From the IMG/VR virus record IMGVR_UViG_3300015241_000016, positions 1 to 64,000 of that record: DNA of 64,000 nucleotides. One strand, written 5' to 3'. The DNA comes from a virus. The notes beneath the pieces were generated by a model. It did not search any database, was not told where the DNA came from, and saw only the letters and a list, made by a program, of their open reading frames with translations. Every line of letters begins with the position of its first letter. Positions within the stretch are counted from its first letter, which is position 1. The position numbers and the translations under genes were made by a program. This document shows, piece by piece, positions 6,455 to 15,142 of this stretch.

Positions 6455-6616
6455 TTACCGGCTTATGTAATCGTATAAATTATCGTATTGCTCAATAAAC
6501 TTTTCTATTTCCGTAGCCAATGATTTTTTATTCTTCTTTGCAAATCGCATGGCATTTTTGTACGGGGCCTCCTTCGCTTTATAAGTTCTTACTTTTCTTT
6601 TTTCTGCCGTTTTCAT
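6455..6616 (-). CDS. 53-aa basic protein, possible ribbon-helix-helix regulator
   Basis: 53 codons (MKTAEKRKVRTYKAKEAPYK...). The N-terminal third is very basic and is followed by a helix SLATEIEKFIEQYDNLYDYI, the size and charge pattern of short Arc/antitoxin-like DNA-binding proteins. It is the first gene of the membrane operon, right behind a strong promoter match, so autoregulation is plausible. The ATG at 6616 lies only a few bases from the predicted transcription start; a later Met at codon 23 is the alternative. Confidence 0.5.
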   Translation of the reverse strand: MKTAEKRKVRTYKAKEAPYKNAMRFAKKNKKSLATEIEKFIEQYDNLYDYISR

Positions 6617-6620
6617 GCTG

Positions 6621-6651
6621 TAAAGGTAATACGTATATCCATACTTCCAAA
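6621..6651 (-). promoter_or_regulatory. Putative promoter of the membrane/SPFH operon
   Basis: Minus strand: TTTG (6648-6651), 19-nt spacer, TACCTTTA (6621-6628). This fits the Bacteroidota consensus TTTG-N19-21-TAnnTTTG except for the last base. The start codon of the 53-aa gene is only 5 nt beyond the -7 box, which would give an almost leaderless message. Confidence 0.55.
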
Positions 6652-6669
6652 TTTATTTTTAGGAAAATG

Positions 6670-6692
6670 AAAAACCCGCCTTACAGGGCGGG
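6670..6692 (-). terminator. Rho-independent terminator of the late operon
   Basis: Minus strand: CCCGCC, 6-nt loop, GGCGGG, then five T. It is about 30 nt beyond the endolysin stop and just upstream of the promoter at 6621-6651, so it ends the long right-to-left late transcript. Confidence 0.85.
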
Positions 6693-6723
6693 AAACTAAA
6701 CAGTATATATGGAACAGAAAATA

Positions 6724-7257
6724 CTAAGATTCGTTCCTAGATAAAGCGCCTGAACTTGAAAGGATTACTTTACGGACATTAGCGGGTTGGATTGTATATA
6801 ATGGACGGCGCACTCCTACAATCCTCTCTTTTGCAATACGGGCTATGTCATGCATATCTGATTGATTCCCACCCAATCCGTGATAGGCTTCCGAATCTTC
6901 CCCTACATATTGTGTAACATGCCCTCCTCCTGATCGTTTAATTACCAATACATCACCTAACATAGCCAAATTAATAGGTATTTCAATTCCCCAGTGAAGC
7001 CATTCCAGTGCCGAAAGTAAGAGATTTGGATTGAATGGATGTCCGGCACGTTTTGCTACTATTCCCATGTCCAAACCGCACCAAGGGACAGAATCTGCCC
7101 CGTACCAGGATATTCCTAGTTCTTTAGCCCATCCCATTATGGCCGGATTGTCGCCGTTCCCTTGTACTTCTTGAACTCCATATAATTTAAGGGATTCCAA
7201 AAGCATTTTAGGCCCCGGTTCACTGAGAAGCCACTTGTATTGATCAGGCAAAGTCAT
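6724..7257 (-). CDS. Endolysin, NlpC/P60-like (TIGR02594-type) peptidase
   Basis: 177 residues, normal for the TIGR02594 group of phage cysteine peptidases related to NlpC/P60 and CHAP domains, which cut peptidoglycan peptides. Visible signatures: VPWCGLDMG with the candidate catalytic Cys60, GDVLVIKRSGGGHV with the candidate His113, and GGNQSDM near residue 131 that closes the fold. No signal peptide, so release depends on the holin. It is the last gene of the lysis block, starting by ATGA overlap with a 37-aa membrane peptide, and is followed by the late terminator. Confidence 0.85.
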   Translation of the reverse strand: MTLPDQYKWLLSEPGPKMLLESLKLYGVQEVQGNGDNPAIMGWAKELGISWYGADSVPWCGLDMGIVAKRAGHPFNPNLLLSALEWLHWGIEIPINLAMLGDVLVIKRSGGGHVTQYVGEDSEAYHGLGGNQSDMHDIARIAKERIVGVRRPLYTIQPANVRKVILSSSGALSRNES

Positions 7258-7367
7258 TGTTGAAATAGTTTATAATATCCATATATAAATAAACAGATAG
7301 TTAATGCCATAAATAAAATCACAGCCAAGCATCCAATAATTACTTTATCTTTCTTGGGCCGATTCAT
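7254..7367 (-). CDS. 37-aa membrane peptide of the lysis block
   Basis: 37 codons: MNRPKKDKV, one transmembrane helix (IIGCLAVILFMALTICLFIYG), YYKLFQQ. Both ends overlap neighbours by ATGA (48-aa peptide upstream, endolysin downstream), strong evidence for a translated gene. Positively charged N-terminus inside, single span: possibly a holin regulator or pinholin-like peptide. Confidence 0.65.
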   Translation of the reverse strand: MNRPKKDKVIIGCLAVILFMALTICLFIYGYYKLFQQ

Positions 7368-7510
7368 AGAATCTTCTTAATAGCATCTTCAGCAGCTTTT
7401 AGGCGTGCTTCGAATGCTTTGAATTTTTCAGAATGCAGTCCTTGTGTTGATAAAAGAGTGGCGACAGTGCCAACTACAATTCCTATGATTAACCATACAT
7501 ACCAAGCCAT
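7364..7510 (-). CDS. 48-aa membrane peptide of the lysis block
   Basis: 48 codons: MAWYVWLIIGIVVGTVATLLS is one transmembrane helix, followed by a short amphipathic coiled-coil tail (FEARLKAAEDAIKKIL). It overlaps the next gene by ATGA. Its location between the coiled-coil protein and the endolysin suggests a lysis or envelope role. Confidence 0.65.
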   Translation of the reverse strand: MAWYVWLIIGIVVGTVATLLSTQGLHSEKFKAFEARLKAAEDAIKKIL

Positions 7511-7521
7511 ATGTTTTTATT

Positions 7522-8193
7522 TTATTTATGAGCAATTAAAAGAAAAGCTAATACCCCTGCAATTCCTGTTCCCAGTTTCGCCCAAAGATCCGCTAATTTG
7601 GCCCTTTTTACCGCTTTGTTGGCAGCTTTAGCCTGAGCCGAAGCGTTATCGGTAGAAAGCGTGAGAAGTGTCTTGAATTGATCTATTTGTTTCCCCAATT
7701 CGATAATAACGACGTTCAGCCGGGCTATTTCTGCATCTTTGATGTTACCTATACTATCTTGCGCTATCTGTAAATTGAAGTTCTGTTGATTCAATTCGGT
7801 CCATTGATTCTTTAATTCAGTATATGCAGCTAAGAGTGCTACAGTATCTTTATTGTCGTAAAATTCTTTTAACTGCTTATATAAGATTACTACACTATCC
7901 TTAGTTATCTTGGTTTGCCCTTTTAAGATAGAAATTACATGAGATTGAGAGTCAATTTTATGCTTATACAAACTATCTCCAATCACCTTGGCCGTAATCA
8001 GGGAATCGTTTGATTTTGCTATGACAGTAGCGCGTCCTTTTATCGAATCATTTTTTTCCTTGTACGAATTAAGTGAATCTTGTATTATCTGAATACTTGA
8101 TCCCTTTCCGCATCCTTTGAAAATATAGAATACCAAGAAAATGGCACAAAGGATTACAATTCCACCAAATACCCATTTAGCTATTTTGCTCAT
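7522..8193 (-). CDS. Membrane-anchored coiled-coil protein, spanin-like
   Basis: 223 residues: N-terminal transmembrane helix (WVFGGIVILCAIFLVFYIF), a long Ser/Asp/Lys/Gln-rich coiled coil over most of the protein, and a second hydrophobic segment at the C-terminus (LGTGIAGVLAFLLIAHK). An inner-membrane protein with an extended periplasmic coil in a lysis block resembles i-spanins/Rz, but the C-terminal hydrophobic segment is atypical for Rz. It overlaps the holin-like gene by ATGA. Confidence 0.55.
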   Translation of the reverse strand: MSKIAKWVFGGIVILCAIFLVFYIFKGCGKGSSIQIIQDSLNSYKEKNDSIKGRATVIAKSNDSLITAKVIGDSLYKHKIDSQSHVISILKGQTKITKDSVVILYKQLKEFYDNKDTVALLAAYTELKNQWTELNQQNFNLQIAQDSIGNIKDAEIARLNVVIIELGKQIDQFKTLLTLSTDNASAQAKAANKAVKRAKLADLWAKLGTGIAGVLAFLLIAHK

Positions 8194-8435
8194 GATTTAG
8201 GGAGTTGATTTGTATCTTGTACGGTCAATTTGCTGATAATACCCAGCGTCAAACCGGCTGTAATTGCATATCCTCCCAATGTTGTGACAATTGCCGGAAT
8301 ATGAGCCGAAGCGATTGCAGGAGTGGCCGTTGCCGCTATCCCGGTTGCAGTTAGTGTTACTCCAAGATTCTGTAATTTTTTAAAAAACTTAGGGCTTTCA
8401 GCGGACCACCTTGCAGATATTTCAGACCATCTCAT
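8190..8435 (-). CDS. Putative holin
   Basis: 81 residues with a charged N-terminus (RWSAESPKFFKKLQNL) and two Ala/Thr/Gly-rich transmembrane helices (about 24-45 and 48-70). Size and topology fit a class II holin that would form membrane holes for the endolysin. Flanked by an ATGA overlap downstream and a one-nt gap upstream. Confidence 0.6.
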   Translation of the reverse strand: MRWSEISARWSAESPKFFKKLQNLGVTLTATGIAATATPAIASAHIPAIVTTLGGYAITAGLTLGIISKLTVQDTNQLPKS

Positions 8436-8436
8436 G

Positions 8437-8709
8437 TTATTGTTTTTTATTGTTTTCTAAAGCTGTTATTCGTTGTAGTAATCCACTAATAGAGATATCG
8501 TTTGCATTTAAATGGAGCGAATGATCTCTTTGTTGAGCTTGAATTGTATTGATATTATCGGAATTATATCCCGTTGACACTTCCATTCTGGCTACTCTGG
8601 AATCTAAGCTATTAAGTTCCTTTGCTCCCCACAATACTCCTGCCGTACAAAGACTAAGAAGTGTTGTGGTTAACATTTTATACCCAGATTCTTTTTGTGG
8701 AGTTGTCAT
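8437..8709 (-). CDS. Small membrane-anchored coiled-coil protein
   Basis: 90 residues: one transmembrane helix near the N-terminus (MLTTTLLSLCTAGVLWGAKEL) then a coiled coil with heptad-like leucines (LNSLDSRVARMEV...LLQRITALENNKKQ). Resembles small accessory lysis proteins or holin-like proteins. It opens the lysis block, 31 nt beyond the RCC1-like gene. Confidence 0.55.
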   Translation of the reverse strand: MTTPQKESGYKMLTTTLLSLCTAGVLWGAKELNSLDSRVARMEVSTGYNSDNINTIQAQQRDHSLHLNANDISISGLLQRITALENNKKQ

Positions 8710-8740
8710 TGCTTTTATATATAAAAATAGTGTTTTTTAT

Positions 8741-10414
8741 TTAATTCGCTATCAGCCGCTGTCCCGGGCTATATTGGATCACATTTGGAGGCAGCATAGT
8801 GAATGCAATTGTTACTGAATCACTTTTAAATCCATTGTCGGTTACTAATTCTTTAAATGAATATTGTCCCACAGGAAAGTTTTTTATTCTATTTGTTTTA
8901 CCAGATCTAATCCCTAAAGAAACTGATGTTCCTGACATTTGGGTTATTAAATATGACATCACAAATACGTCGTCTGTACTACCTGAAGCATCCCATACTA
9001 GATCATATCCATCCTGCCTTAAAGTTAATGCGGCTGTCGGCCCTGTGTTGGCAGGAATAGAATATGTATTGCAGGGAGTTCCGGAAGGATTTAGAATACA
9101 ATATGGGCTTGTACTTTGAATATAAGCTAAAGCAGGGTCTGGGAACTGTTGAGTAATCCAAGGAATAGACCAGGAATCTGGATATTGCGCTCCTATTCCT
9201 CCGTTCACTGGATTGGCCCCTATAATTCTATTTACTAACGGACCGAATTTATTTCTTCCCCAACTATAAAAATTTCCCAAGGAATCATTTCCATATGCAA
9301 ACCAACTATTAGAAGGGGCAGTATTAACGGACATCCAATCCCTTTTTCCGGGGACTGGCTCTACTGGCACTATCTGCATATGTTCATGAAACCCATTATC
9401 ATAGTTATATGGTGCCGGAGATCCAGAGCTGGGACCGGGACAACATTTATATGCTCCCCAATCCAACATGTCTCCATTGCCTATTGTCCCACAAGAATTG
9501 TCTCCCCATGACCACAAGGCTCCTGTCGTTAATATTGCATACGTGGTGGATGAATTTATCGATAATGATTTAGGGAATGCCGGCAGCCCCAATGCTGATG
9601 TAATATCCTGAAATGAGCGTGTCATTGCTGTTGGATAGATGGCTATATAATCGTTTAAGTTTTGCTGACCAGTTGCCAAAGTATGTCCATTATCCAGCAA
9701 TATTTCATTTATCAATCCATTCCCGGCAATGTCTGTTGCTGTTCGTCCTACTCCCAAAGAGATCAATGTTGGGGTGGTGGCTGCTGTGGTAGTTCCTTGC
9801 CCATTTATATAGCCGTCCCTATCGGCTCCCCATGTATATATATGGCCTAGTGAAGTCTTTGCAAGCATCCCATAACCACCTTGGATCTTTGTAACTAACT
9901 CTCCACCCACATTTATTTGCACCCATCTTGTATTAACCGCAGTGCCAGCCGTCCCATCTCCTATTACATAGGATTCAAGCTCTCCAGCCCCATAAAGTTT
10001 GCCTGTGCTTGTAACTGCAAAAACATTCCAGAAAGCTCCCTTATTTGCATTTCCACTAAGATAAACTTGTATAACAGGATCAAGCGTGCCACCTAAGTTA
10101 TCGGTCATGCATATGACAAAACTATTTTGATCTGTTTGTGTTCCATTTGGCACAACGCCATTTGGATTCTGCCCTTTGCAATATACGTTTCCTAAGTTGT
10201 CAATTAAACAAGCACTATGAGGCCCTCCAGCGACAAAAACAACATTGGTGGGGCTGGAAACAATCGTCGGTACAGCATTATCAATTGTATAAGCCCGATG
10301 TGTGGAAGTATTCAGCAATAAATTAACATATTCCCCCGGAGATCCTAACCATTGAGAGTATGTCTTATACGAAAGACAAATAAGAAAGAAGGATATGTAT
10401 AATATATACTTCAT
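8741..10414 (-). CDS. Exported RCC1-type beta-propeller protein with PKD-like C-terminus
   Basis: 557 residues. The N-terminus MKYILYISFFLICLSYKTYS is a Sec signal followed by Gln, matching the Bacteroidota Q-rule. At least five blades of the pattern GxxYxWGxNxxG follow (GHIYTWGADRDGYINGQG, GALWSWGDNSCGTIGNG, GNFYSWGRNKFG), as in RCC1 propellers. The C-terminus (LTLRQDGYDLVWDASGSTDD) resembles a PKD/Ig-like domain. RCC1 folds bind proteins or glycans. The position suggests a receptor-binding fibre component, but the export signal suggests secretion by the infected cell. Follows the HNH gene after 3 nt. Confidence 0.7.
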   Translation of the reverse strand: MKYILYISFFLICLSYKTYSQWLGSPGEYVNLLLNTSTHRAYTIDNAVPTIVSSPTNVVFVAGGPHSACLIDNLGNVYCKGQNPNGVVPNGTQTDQNSFVICMTDNLGGTLDPVIQVYLSGNANKGAFWNVFAVTSTGKLYGAGELESYVIGDGTAGTAVNTRWVQINVGGELVTKIQGGYGMLAKTSLGHIYTWGADRDGYINGQGTTTAATTPTLISLGVGRTATDIAGNGLINEILLDNGHTLATGQQNLNDYIAIYPTAMTRSFQDITSALGLPAFPKSLSINSSTTYAILTTGALWSWGDNSCGTIGNGDMLDWGAYKCCPGPSSGSPAPYNYDNGFHEHMQIVPVEPVPGKRDWMSVNTAPSNSWFAYGNDSLGNFYSWGRNKFGPLVNRIIGANPVNGGIGAQYPDSWSIPWITQQFPDPALAYIQSTSPYCILNPSGTPCNTYSIPANTGPTAALTLRQDGYDLVWDASGSTDDVFVMSYLITQMSGTSVSLGIRSGKTNRIKNFPVGQYSFKELVTDNGFKSDSVTIAFTMLPPNVIQYSPGQRLIAN

Positions 10415-10417
10415 TAA

Positions 10418-10969
10418 TTATGGGGACATAAATTTGTCAGCTATACCCTTGTATTTTTTCTTAGCTTTAACTAAATAAGTATCAGTATTTTTATGACATG
10501 CATTACAAAGAGTTCGTCCATTATTTACATTAAATCTTTCTTCAGGGAAATAAGCAAATGGTTTAATATGATCTGCCTCTAAATGGCCGGATACTTTTTC
10601 TTTTTCACCACAGATTAAGCAAGTATAGTTATCTCTTTCAAATACAGTCTTTCTCCAAATTTTATATTCTATAGATTTCCTAATTGTTTCATTTATTGAT
10701 GTTACTCCCCCTTTCCAATTAACATTCTTATCTCCTTTATGATGTATCCCTCTTTTTATTCTAGATTCTATAGAATATTTCTTTCCACTAGCAGCTTTAG
10801 ACATTTTTAAAATAGCTTCCGGAGTATGCCCGATATTATTGTGCCCTTTATTGTGTCCATGAATAAATATCCTTTTTCTTCCCCTGCTATCTGTTGAATT
10901 GAATTCATTATCGCATCCACAAGCACAAATAATAGTTATTCCTAAATTATGCGTTCTTTCCCTTCCCAT
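10418..10969 (-). CDS. HNH homing endonuclease
   Basis: 183 residues. The N-terminus has a Cys cluster (CACGCDNEF), followed by a basic NUMOD-like region (TPEAILKMSKAASGKK, IKRGIHHKGDKNVNW). A classical HNH core lies near residues 110-160: FERDNYTCLICG, LEADHIKPF with Asp133/His134, NGRTLCNACH. It would nick or cut DNA to spread itself. It sits exactly between two fibre-like genes, with 3 and 9 nt spacing, as free-standing homing endonucleases do. Confidence 0.88.
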   Translation of the reverse strand: MGRERTHNLGITIICACGCDNEFNSTDSRGRKRIFIHGHNKGHNNIGHTPEAILKMSKAASGKKYSIESRIKRGIHHKGDKNVNWKGGVTSINETIRKSIEYKIWRKTVFERDNYTCLICGEKEKVSGHLEADHIKPFAYFPEERFNVNNGRTLCNACHKNTDTYLVKAKKKYKGIADKFMSP

Positions 10970-10978
10970 TTTAAAAAA

Positions 10979-13900
10979 TTATGGAACCAAATTCCAATCA
11001 AATGAAACTGTACCTGTCAATCCGGCCAAATATGTCACATCAAAAGTTGTTGCTGTTTTATTAGTGACATAAAAAAGAGCAGCCGATAAAGCACTTGTTG
11101 GAGTAACATTTACTTTATAGGTACTATTTGATTCCGTTTTTCCAATTGTTACTGTAAACGTTGTAGTAGCTGTCCCAACCTGAGAAACACTTCCAGAAGC
11201 ATACCCTAAGTTAGATGCGCTTTCCAATATCCAATTAGTGCCATTATACACCAACGTATAGGTCACTCCATTGGGAATTGCTGTCACCGTATTCCCTAGA
11301 TTATCCTTCACCGTTGTTGCAAATGTCCAAGCGAATGCAGAAGTATTAGTATTGAAAATAGTCTGGGTATGGCCGGTATTTGTAAATGGTATAGTCAAGG
11401 TTCTATTGGCTGTTATTACAGGAAGGTAAACATTGAATGACCCTACGGAGACGGTGGTATTTGCATCTGTAGCTGTAAGTCCAGAATACTGAGGAGTCCC
11501 ATATAATGCCAATGTTCCTACAGGAGCCCCTATCGTTATATTGTCGTTTGATCTAATATCCACTTCCCCCAAATTACTCGCATTTGTTCCAAGTTCTAAT
11601 TTGAAAGATCCCCCTGCAATAGCCGTTGGCTGAATCAATGTTCCGCCCCAATAAATACTGTCAGTTGTTGGCGCTCTAAGACCATTGGCTACCTTTAAAT
11701 TGAATGTTCCGGATTTTCTATGCGTTTGCCCAGTTGTGGGGTCTACTGTTACGATACTATCATTCGCTCCTGAACTTGTCAACCCAGTCAGCAACGGTGT
11801 TGCTATAGACGGAGAAGTCCCAAATACCAATGGTCCAGTTCCCGTTTCATCAGATATGACTCCTAACAATTGTGCTGATGTAGTAGAAGCGAATTGCTGC
11901 AATCCTGTTAGTTTATCTGCTACTGTTATATTAGCGTCTGGGAAAGTGGCTGTTCTTGTAGTAGCTGTAGTAATAGAAGCAGCACTTAGGATAAGCAACT
12001 TGGTAGCATCTGAGTTGTTTTTAACTAATGCGGCATTATCCGCAAATGGAGGTGCGCTTCCAGCACCCGCATTAGCTCTATGCCAACTTCTTGTTGCAAC
12101 TGTATCTCTTATGGATGCAGAAGAATCTATTATCCAAAGTCCTGTATTGTATTGCATTTGTCCGGCTACAGGAGTAGTAGTCGGAGGTCCTGCTGTAAAT
12201 TGTATTGGCGCAAATCCTGCCGTGGCAGTTCCAGCCGAAAGTGTTAGCCACGCACTTCTGGTAGCATTTCCTATTGAAGTTTTGCCGTCGAATCCAACAG
12301 AAAATTTTGCGACATTAGCATTACATGCCTTAAAGAGAGGCATAGTGCTTACAGTTCCATTCACCGATAGTAATGCGCTGTAATAAGCTACATCAAAATC
12401 TGATCCAGGTGCGACGCTATATAACATTCCGGCTGCGGTTCCACTGGTTCCTTTATAATACCATACCGGATTCATATCAGTGAAATTCCCAGATAATGTC
12501 CCAAATGAAAGATGAGCCGCCGCATATCCAGTTTGTCGGTTATACAGATTAAAAAGTCCGCTAGAACTAGCTACTATTTCAGGACCACTAAATGCCAGAT
12601 TCATTGTAGAATAGCTCTGTCTTGCTTCTCCGCGCACTCTTCCGATTGGGACCAATAATATTTCTAAAGATGATCTTTGTTCTAAACTATCAAAATGGGC
12701 ATACTGAACTATAATATTTCCTTTTGTGGAATCATAGAATATTGACGGTTCAAAATAAGTACTGGCGCTATCTGATCCCAATAAACTGAATAGGGTTCTC
12801 CATTGATTTCCAAGACTAAGGGCATTATTTGGCTGATTAAAATCATAATCTTTAGTGCTAGTCAGTAAATCTAAATATTTTCTTTGTGATTGTTGAGTAG
12901 CCCCCCCCACAGCTTTATTTGCTACTCCTATCATCCAATGCTGTCCATCAATAACAGCTACAGCCGGTTGAGAATAAGGCGTAGGCATTCCCATATTATA
13001 AGAACCCGTCCATGTAGCTCCATTATCTATAGATTGTGCTCCCCACATTTCATATTGAACATTAGTAGAGAACCCATATCTAATAAATTCCCCCGCAGCC
13101 TGTGTATCGGGTGTACGTTGCACTATATACATTAAAGGTTCATTCACAACACTATCAGGTGATGTGAATATTTGTGCAGATAGAGTCCAAGTGACTCCAT
13201 TATCATCGGAATACATAAATCTTCCTCTAAAATAAGCCAATGACCGGTTAGTGATTTGCCCCAATGGAAAGAACAATCGACCAGTTAATTGAGATCTAAT
13301 AATCCTGTCACCGGAAGAATACCAATATGTACCCGATGCGCTTACTAGCGAATCTACGAATGTAAAATTATTTCCCCCATTCGTACTTTTCCATCGACAG
13401 ATAGTACTTTGTAATGGAGTGGTTAAATACTTATTGTTAGTGAAGCAATATATATTACCATTGCCATCATTGTACAGACTAGGAGTATTTGTATTTTGTG
13501 TAATATTCGGTATTCTTAATCTATTATTTACCCACGTTAGCCCATTATCTCCAGAGGTGGCTCCCCATATATTAGATGGCCCTACATCACTTACATTGGA
13601 AGTATTAGAATTAGAATATAAAATCAACAAGCTATCTTTGCTTAATCTAATTATTGAACTTTGGTCCATTCGCCAGTGATTATTTACTGTATCAATCGCT
13701 TGAACTACTATTTTCTTAATCACATAAGGTTCAATTTTATATTTTCTAACACCGCTAGTATCTGTTCCATATACTTGATAAGGTGGTGGAGTGGCAAGAT
13801 CATTAACCAATTGCAAAGGAGTTCCAGATGATCCATTTCCTGTTATTGAATTTTGAGAGGTAACCGTTCCAGATGGAGTAGGAATATTTAATACTCCCGC

Positions 13901-15139
13901 TACAATGGACGCCGCTCCCGATCCAGTAGTTGTCAAGGAAACATCCGCAGCATTCCCAGATCCATCGTATCCTAACAGGGTATTGGCTGTATTTGTAGCC
14001 ATTTTCCCAAGAGTAACGGCATTGTTAGCAATCTTCCCTGTAGTCACCGCAAGAGGTTGTATAGTTGCCACTGCTGCTCCCGGTCCTGCTGCTACTACAT
14101 CTGTTGTCAGAGAGGTTATATAGTTTCCAGTTGCCTGTTTCCCGGCCAAATCTGTCACCAGATTAGTAACTTGGCTTTCTGCTATTTGGATCGCAGTATT
14201 GGAAGCTGCTGTTATTAATCCTTTTGCATTTACAGTAAAAGAACCGACATTGGAAGCCGTTCCGAAAGAACCGATGTTGCCATTTACGGTTGCTAAAGTA
14301 AGCGGAAGATTGGTCCCAGAAACTGTACCTGTAGCATCTCCGGAAGCGGTAGCAAGATTCCCCGACGCTCCATTACCAGCTATAGTTAACTGTCCTGCTG
14401 CATTATAGGTAAGATTACAGTTTGTGCAAGATCCTGCTGTTATTACAGAAGCCAAAGTAACGGGTATCGAAGTGGTCCCACTACCCGTGGCCCCTCCTGA
14501 TAAAGTGATCGTTTGGTTTCCTGTTATATATCCCGGTCCATTTGTAAAAGAAGAAAGATTTGTAGGGAAAGTAGCCAAAGATAAATCTCCCCTAAAATAT
14601 TGAGAAGTTGATCCAGTTGTAATAGTAGGTTGTTTCCCAGCTAAATCGGTAACCAAATTTGTAACTTGCGCTTCCGGGATTTGAATGACTATAGAGCCAG
14701 CAGCAGTATTCAATCCCTTTCCATTTAAAGTTATCTGTGCTACATGTGAGGCATCTCCAAAAGAACCGGTATTTGTGTTAACGGTTGCCAAAGTTGCGAC
14801 TTGACTTCCAGTTCCGGGTCCGGCCAATACATCTCCTGTCAATTGATTAAGACCAGAACCTCCTGTTCCTCCTGAATTCTTCTTAATCCATTTATTTCCT
14901 ATTCTTGTCCACTCAACACTGTCAAATCCTGCGTGTAACCAAAGAATTGTAGTTCCTTGAAATTTTGGAATAAAGTTAGTATCTCTAAATGCTGGAATGT
15001 CCCCACTGTCTCTTTGAAGCCATCCAACACGATAATATCCTGTTGAATATGGGGCGGGTAATCCAGATGGAGCGGGTGGCTGCGCTTTCAAAGAAATACT
15101 TATCAATAAACAAAAAAATATTTTAAATAATAATTTCAT
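10979..15139 (-). CDS. Exported fibre-like protein with sialidase-type (BNR) propeller
   Basis: 1386 residues. Signal peptide MKLLFKIFFCLLISISLKA then Gln (Q-rule). Residues about 80-430 are low-complexity Gly/Thr/Ala/Ser modules with repeated ITLNGKGLNTAAGS- and VTNLVTDLAGKQ-type segments common in phage fibres. Residues about 470-860 form a propeller with four Asp-box motifs: SGDNGLTW (~529), STNGGNNF (~585), SDDNGVTW (~644), SIDNGATW (~703), the signature of sialidase/BNR glycosidase folds. The C-terminal 500 residues are again fibre repeats. It probably binds or cleaves a surface glycan; the catalytic residues of a true sialidase cannot be assigned by eye. Confidence 0.8.
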   Translation of the reverse strand: MKLLFKIFFCLLISISLKAQPPAPSGLPAPYSTGYYRVGWLQRDSGDIPAFRDTNFIPKFQGTTILWLHAGFDSVEWTRIGNKWIKKNSGGTGGSGLNQLTGDVLAGPGTGSQVATLATVNTNTGSFGDASHVAQITLNGKGLNTAAGSIVIQIPEAQVTNLVTDLAGKQPTITTGSTSQYFRGDLSLATFPTNLSSFTNGPGYITGNQTITLSGGATGSGTTSIPVTLASVITAGSCTNCNLTYNAAGQLTIAGNGASGNLATASGDATGTVSGTNLPLTLATVNGNIGSFGTASNVGSFTVNAKGLITAASNTAIQIAESQVTNLVTDLAGKQATGNYITSLTTDVVAAGPGAAVATIQPLAVTTGKIANNAVTLGKMATNTANTLLGYDGSGNAADVSLTTTGSGAASIVAGVLNIPTPSGTVTSQNSITGNGSSGTPLQLVNDLATPPPYQVYGTDTSGVRKYKIEPYVIKKIVVQAIDTVNNHWRMDQSSIIRLSKDSLLILYSNSNTSNVSDVGPSNIWGATSGDNGLTWVNNRLRIPNITQNTNTPSLYNDGNGNIYCFTNNKYLTTPLQSTICRWKSTNGGNNFTFVDSLVSASGTYWYSSGDRIIRSQLTGRLFFPLGQITNRSLAYFRGRFMYSDDNGVTWTLSAQIFTSPDSVVNEPLMYIVQRTPDTQAAGEFIRYGFSTNVQYEMWGAQSIDNGATWTGSYNMGMPTPYSQPAVAVIDGQHWMIGVANKAVGGATQQSQRKYLDLLTSTKDYDFNQPNNALSLGNQWRTLFSLLGSDSASTYFEPSIFYDSTKGNIIVQYAHFDSLEQRSSLEILLVPIGRVRGEARQSYSTMNLAFSGPEIVASSSGLFNLYNRQTGYAAAHLSFGTLSGNFTDMNPVWYYKGTSGTAAGMLYSVAPGSDFDVAYYSALLSVNGTVSTMPLFKACNANVAKFSVGFDGKTSIGNATRSAWLTLSAGTATAGFAPIQFTAGPPTTTPVAGQMQYNTGLWIIDSSASIRDTVATRSWHRANAGAGSAPPFADNAALVKNNSDATKLLILSAASITTATTRTATFPDANITVADKLTGLQQFASTTSAQLLGVISDETGTGPLVFGTSPSIATPLLTGLTSSGANDSIVTVDPTTGQTHRKSGTFNLKVANGLRAPTTDSIYWGGTLIQPTAIAGGSFKLELGTNASNLGEVDIRSNDNITIGAPVGTLALYGTPQYSGLTATDANTTVSVGSFNVYLPVITANRTLTIPFTNTGHTQTIFNTNTSAFAWTFATTVKDNLGNTVTAIPNGVTYTLVYNGTNWILESASNLGYASGSVSQVGTATTTFTVTIGKTESNSTYKVNVTPTSALSAALFYVTNKTATTFDVTYLAGLTGTVSFDWNLVP

Positions 15140-15142
15140 ATT

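Noticed and set aside
11685-12383. Plus-strand 232-codon frame within the sialidase-fibre gene
   Set aside because: Antisense of Ala/Thr/Gly repeats, which generates long spurious frames rich in Ala/Val/Pro.
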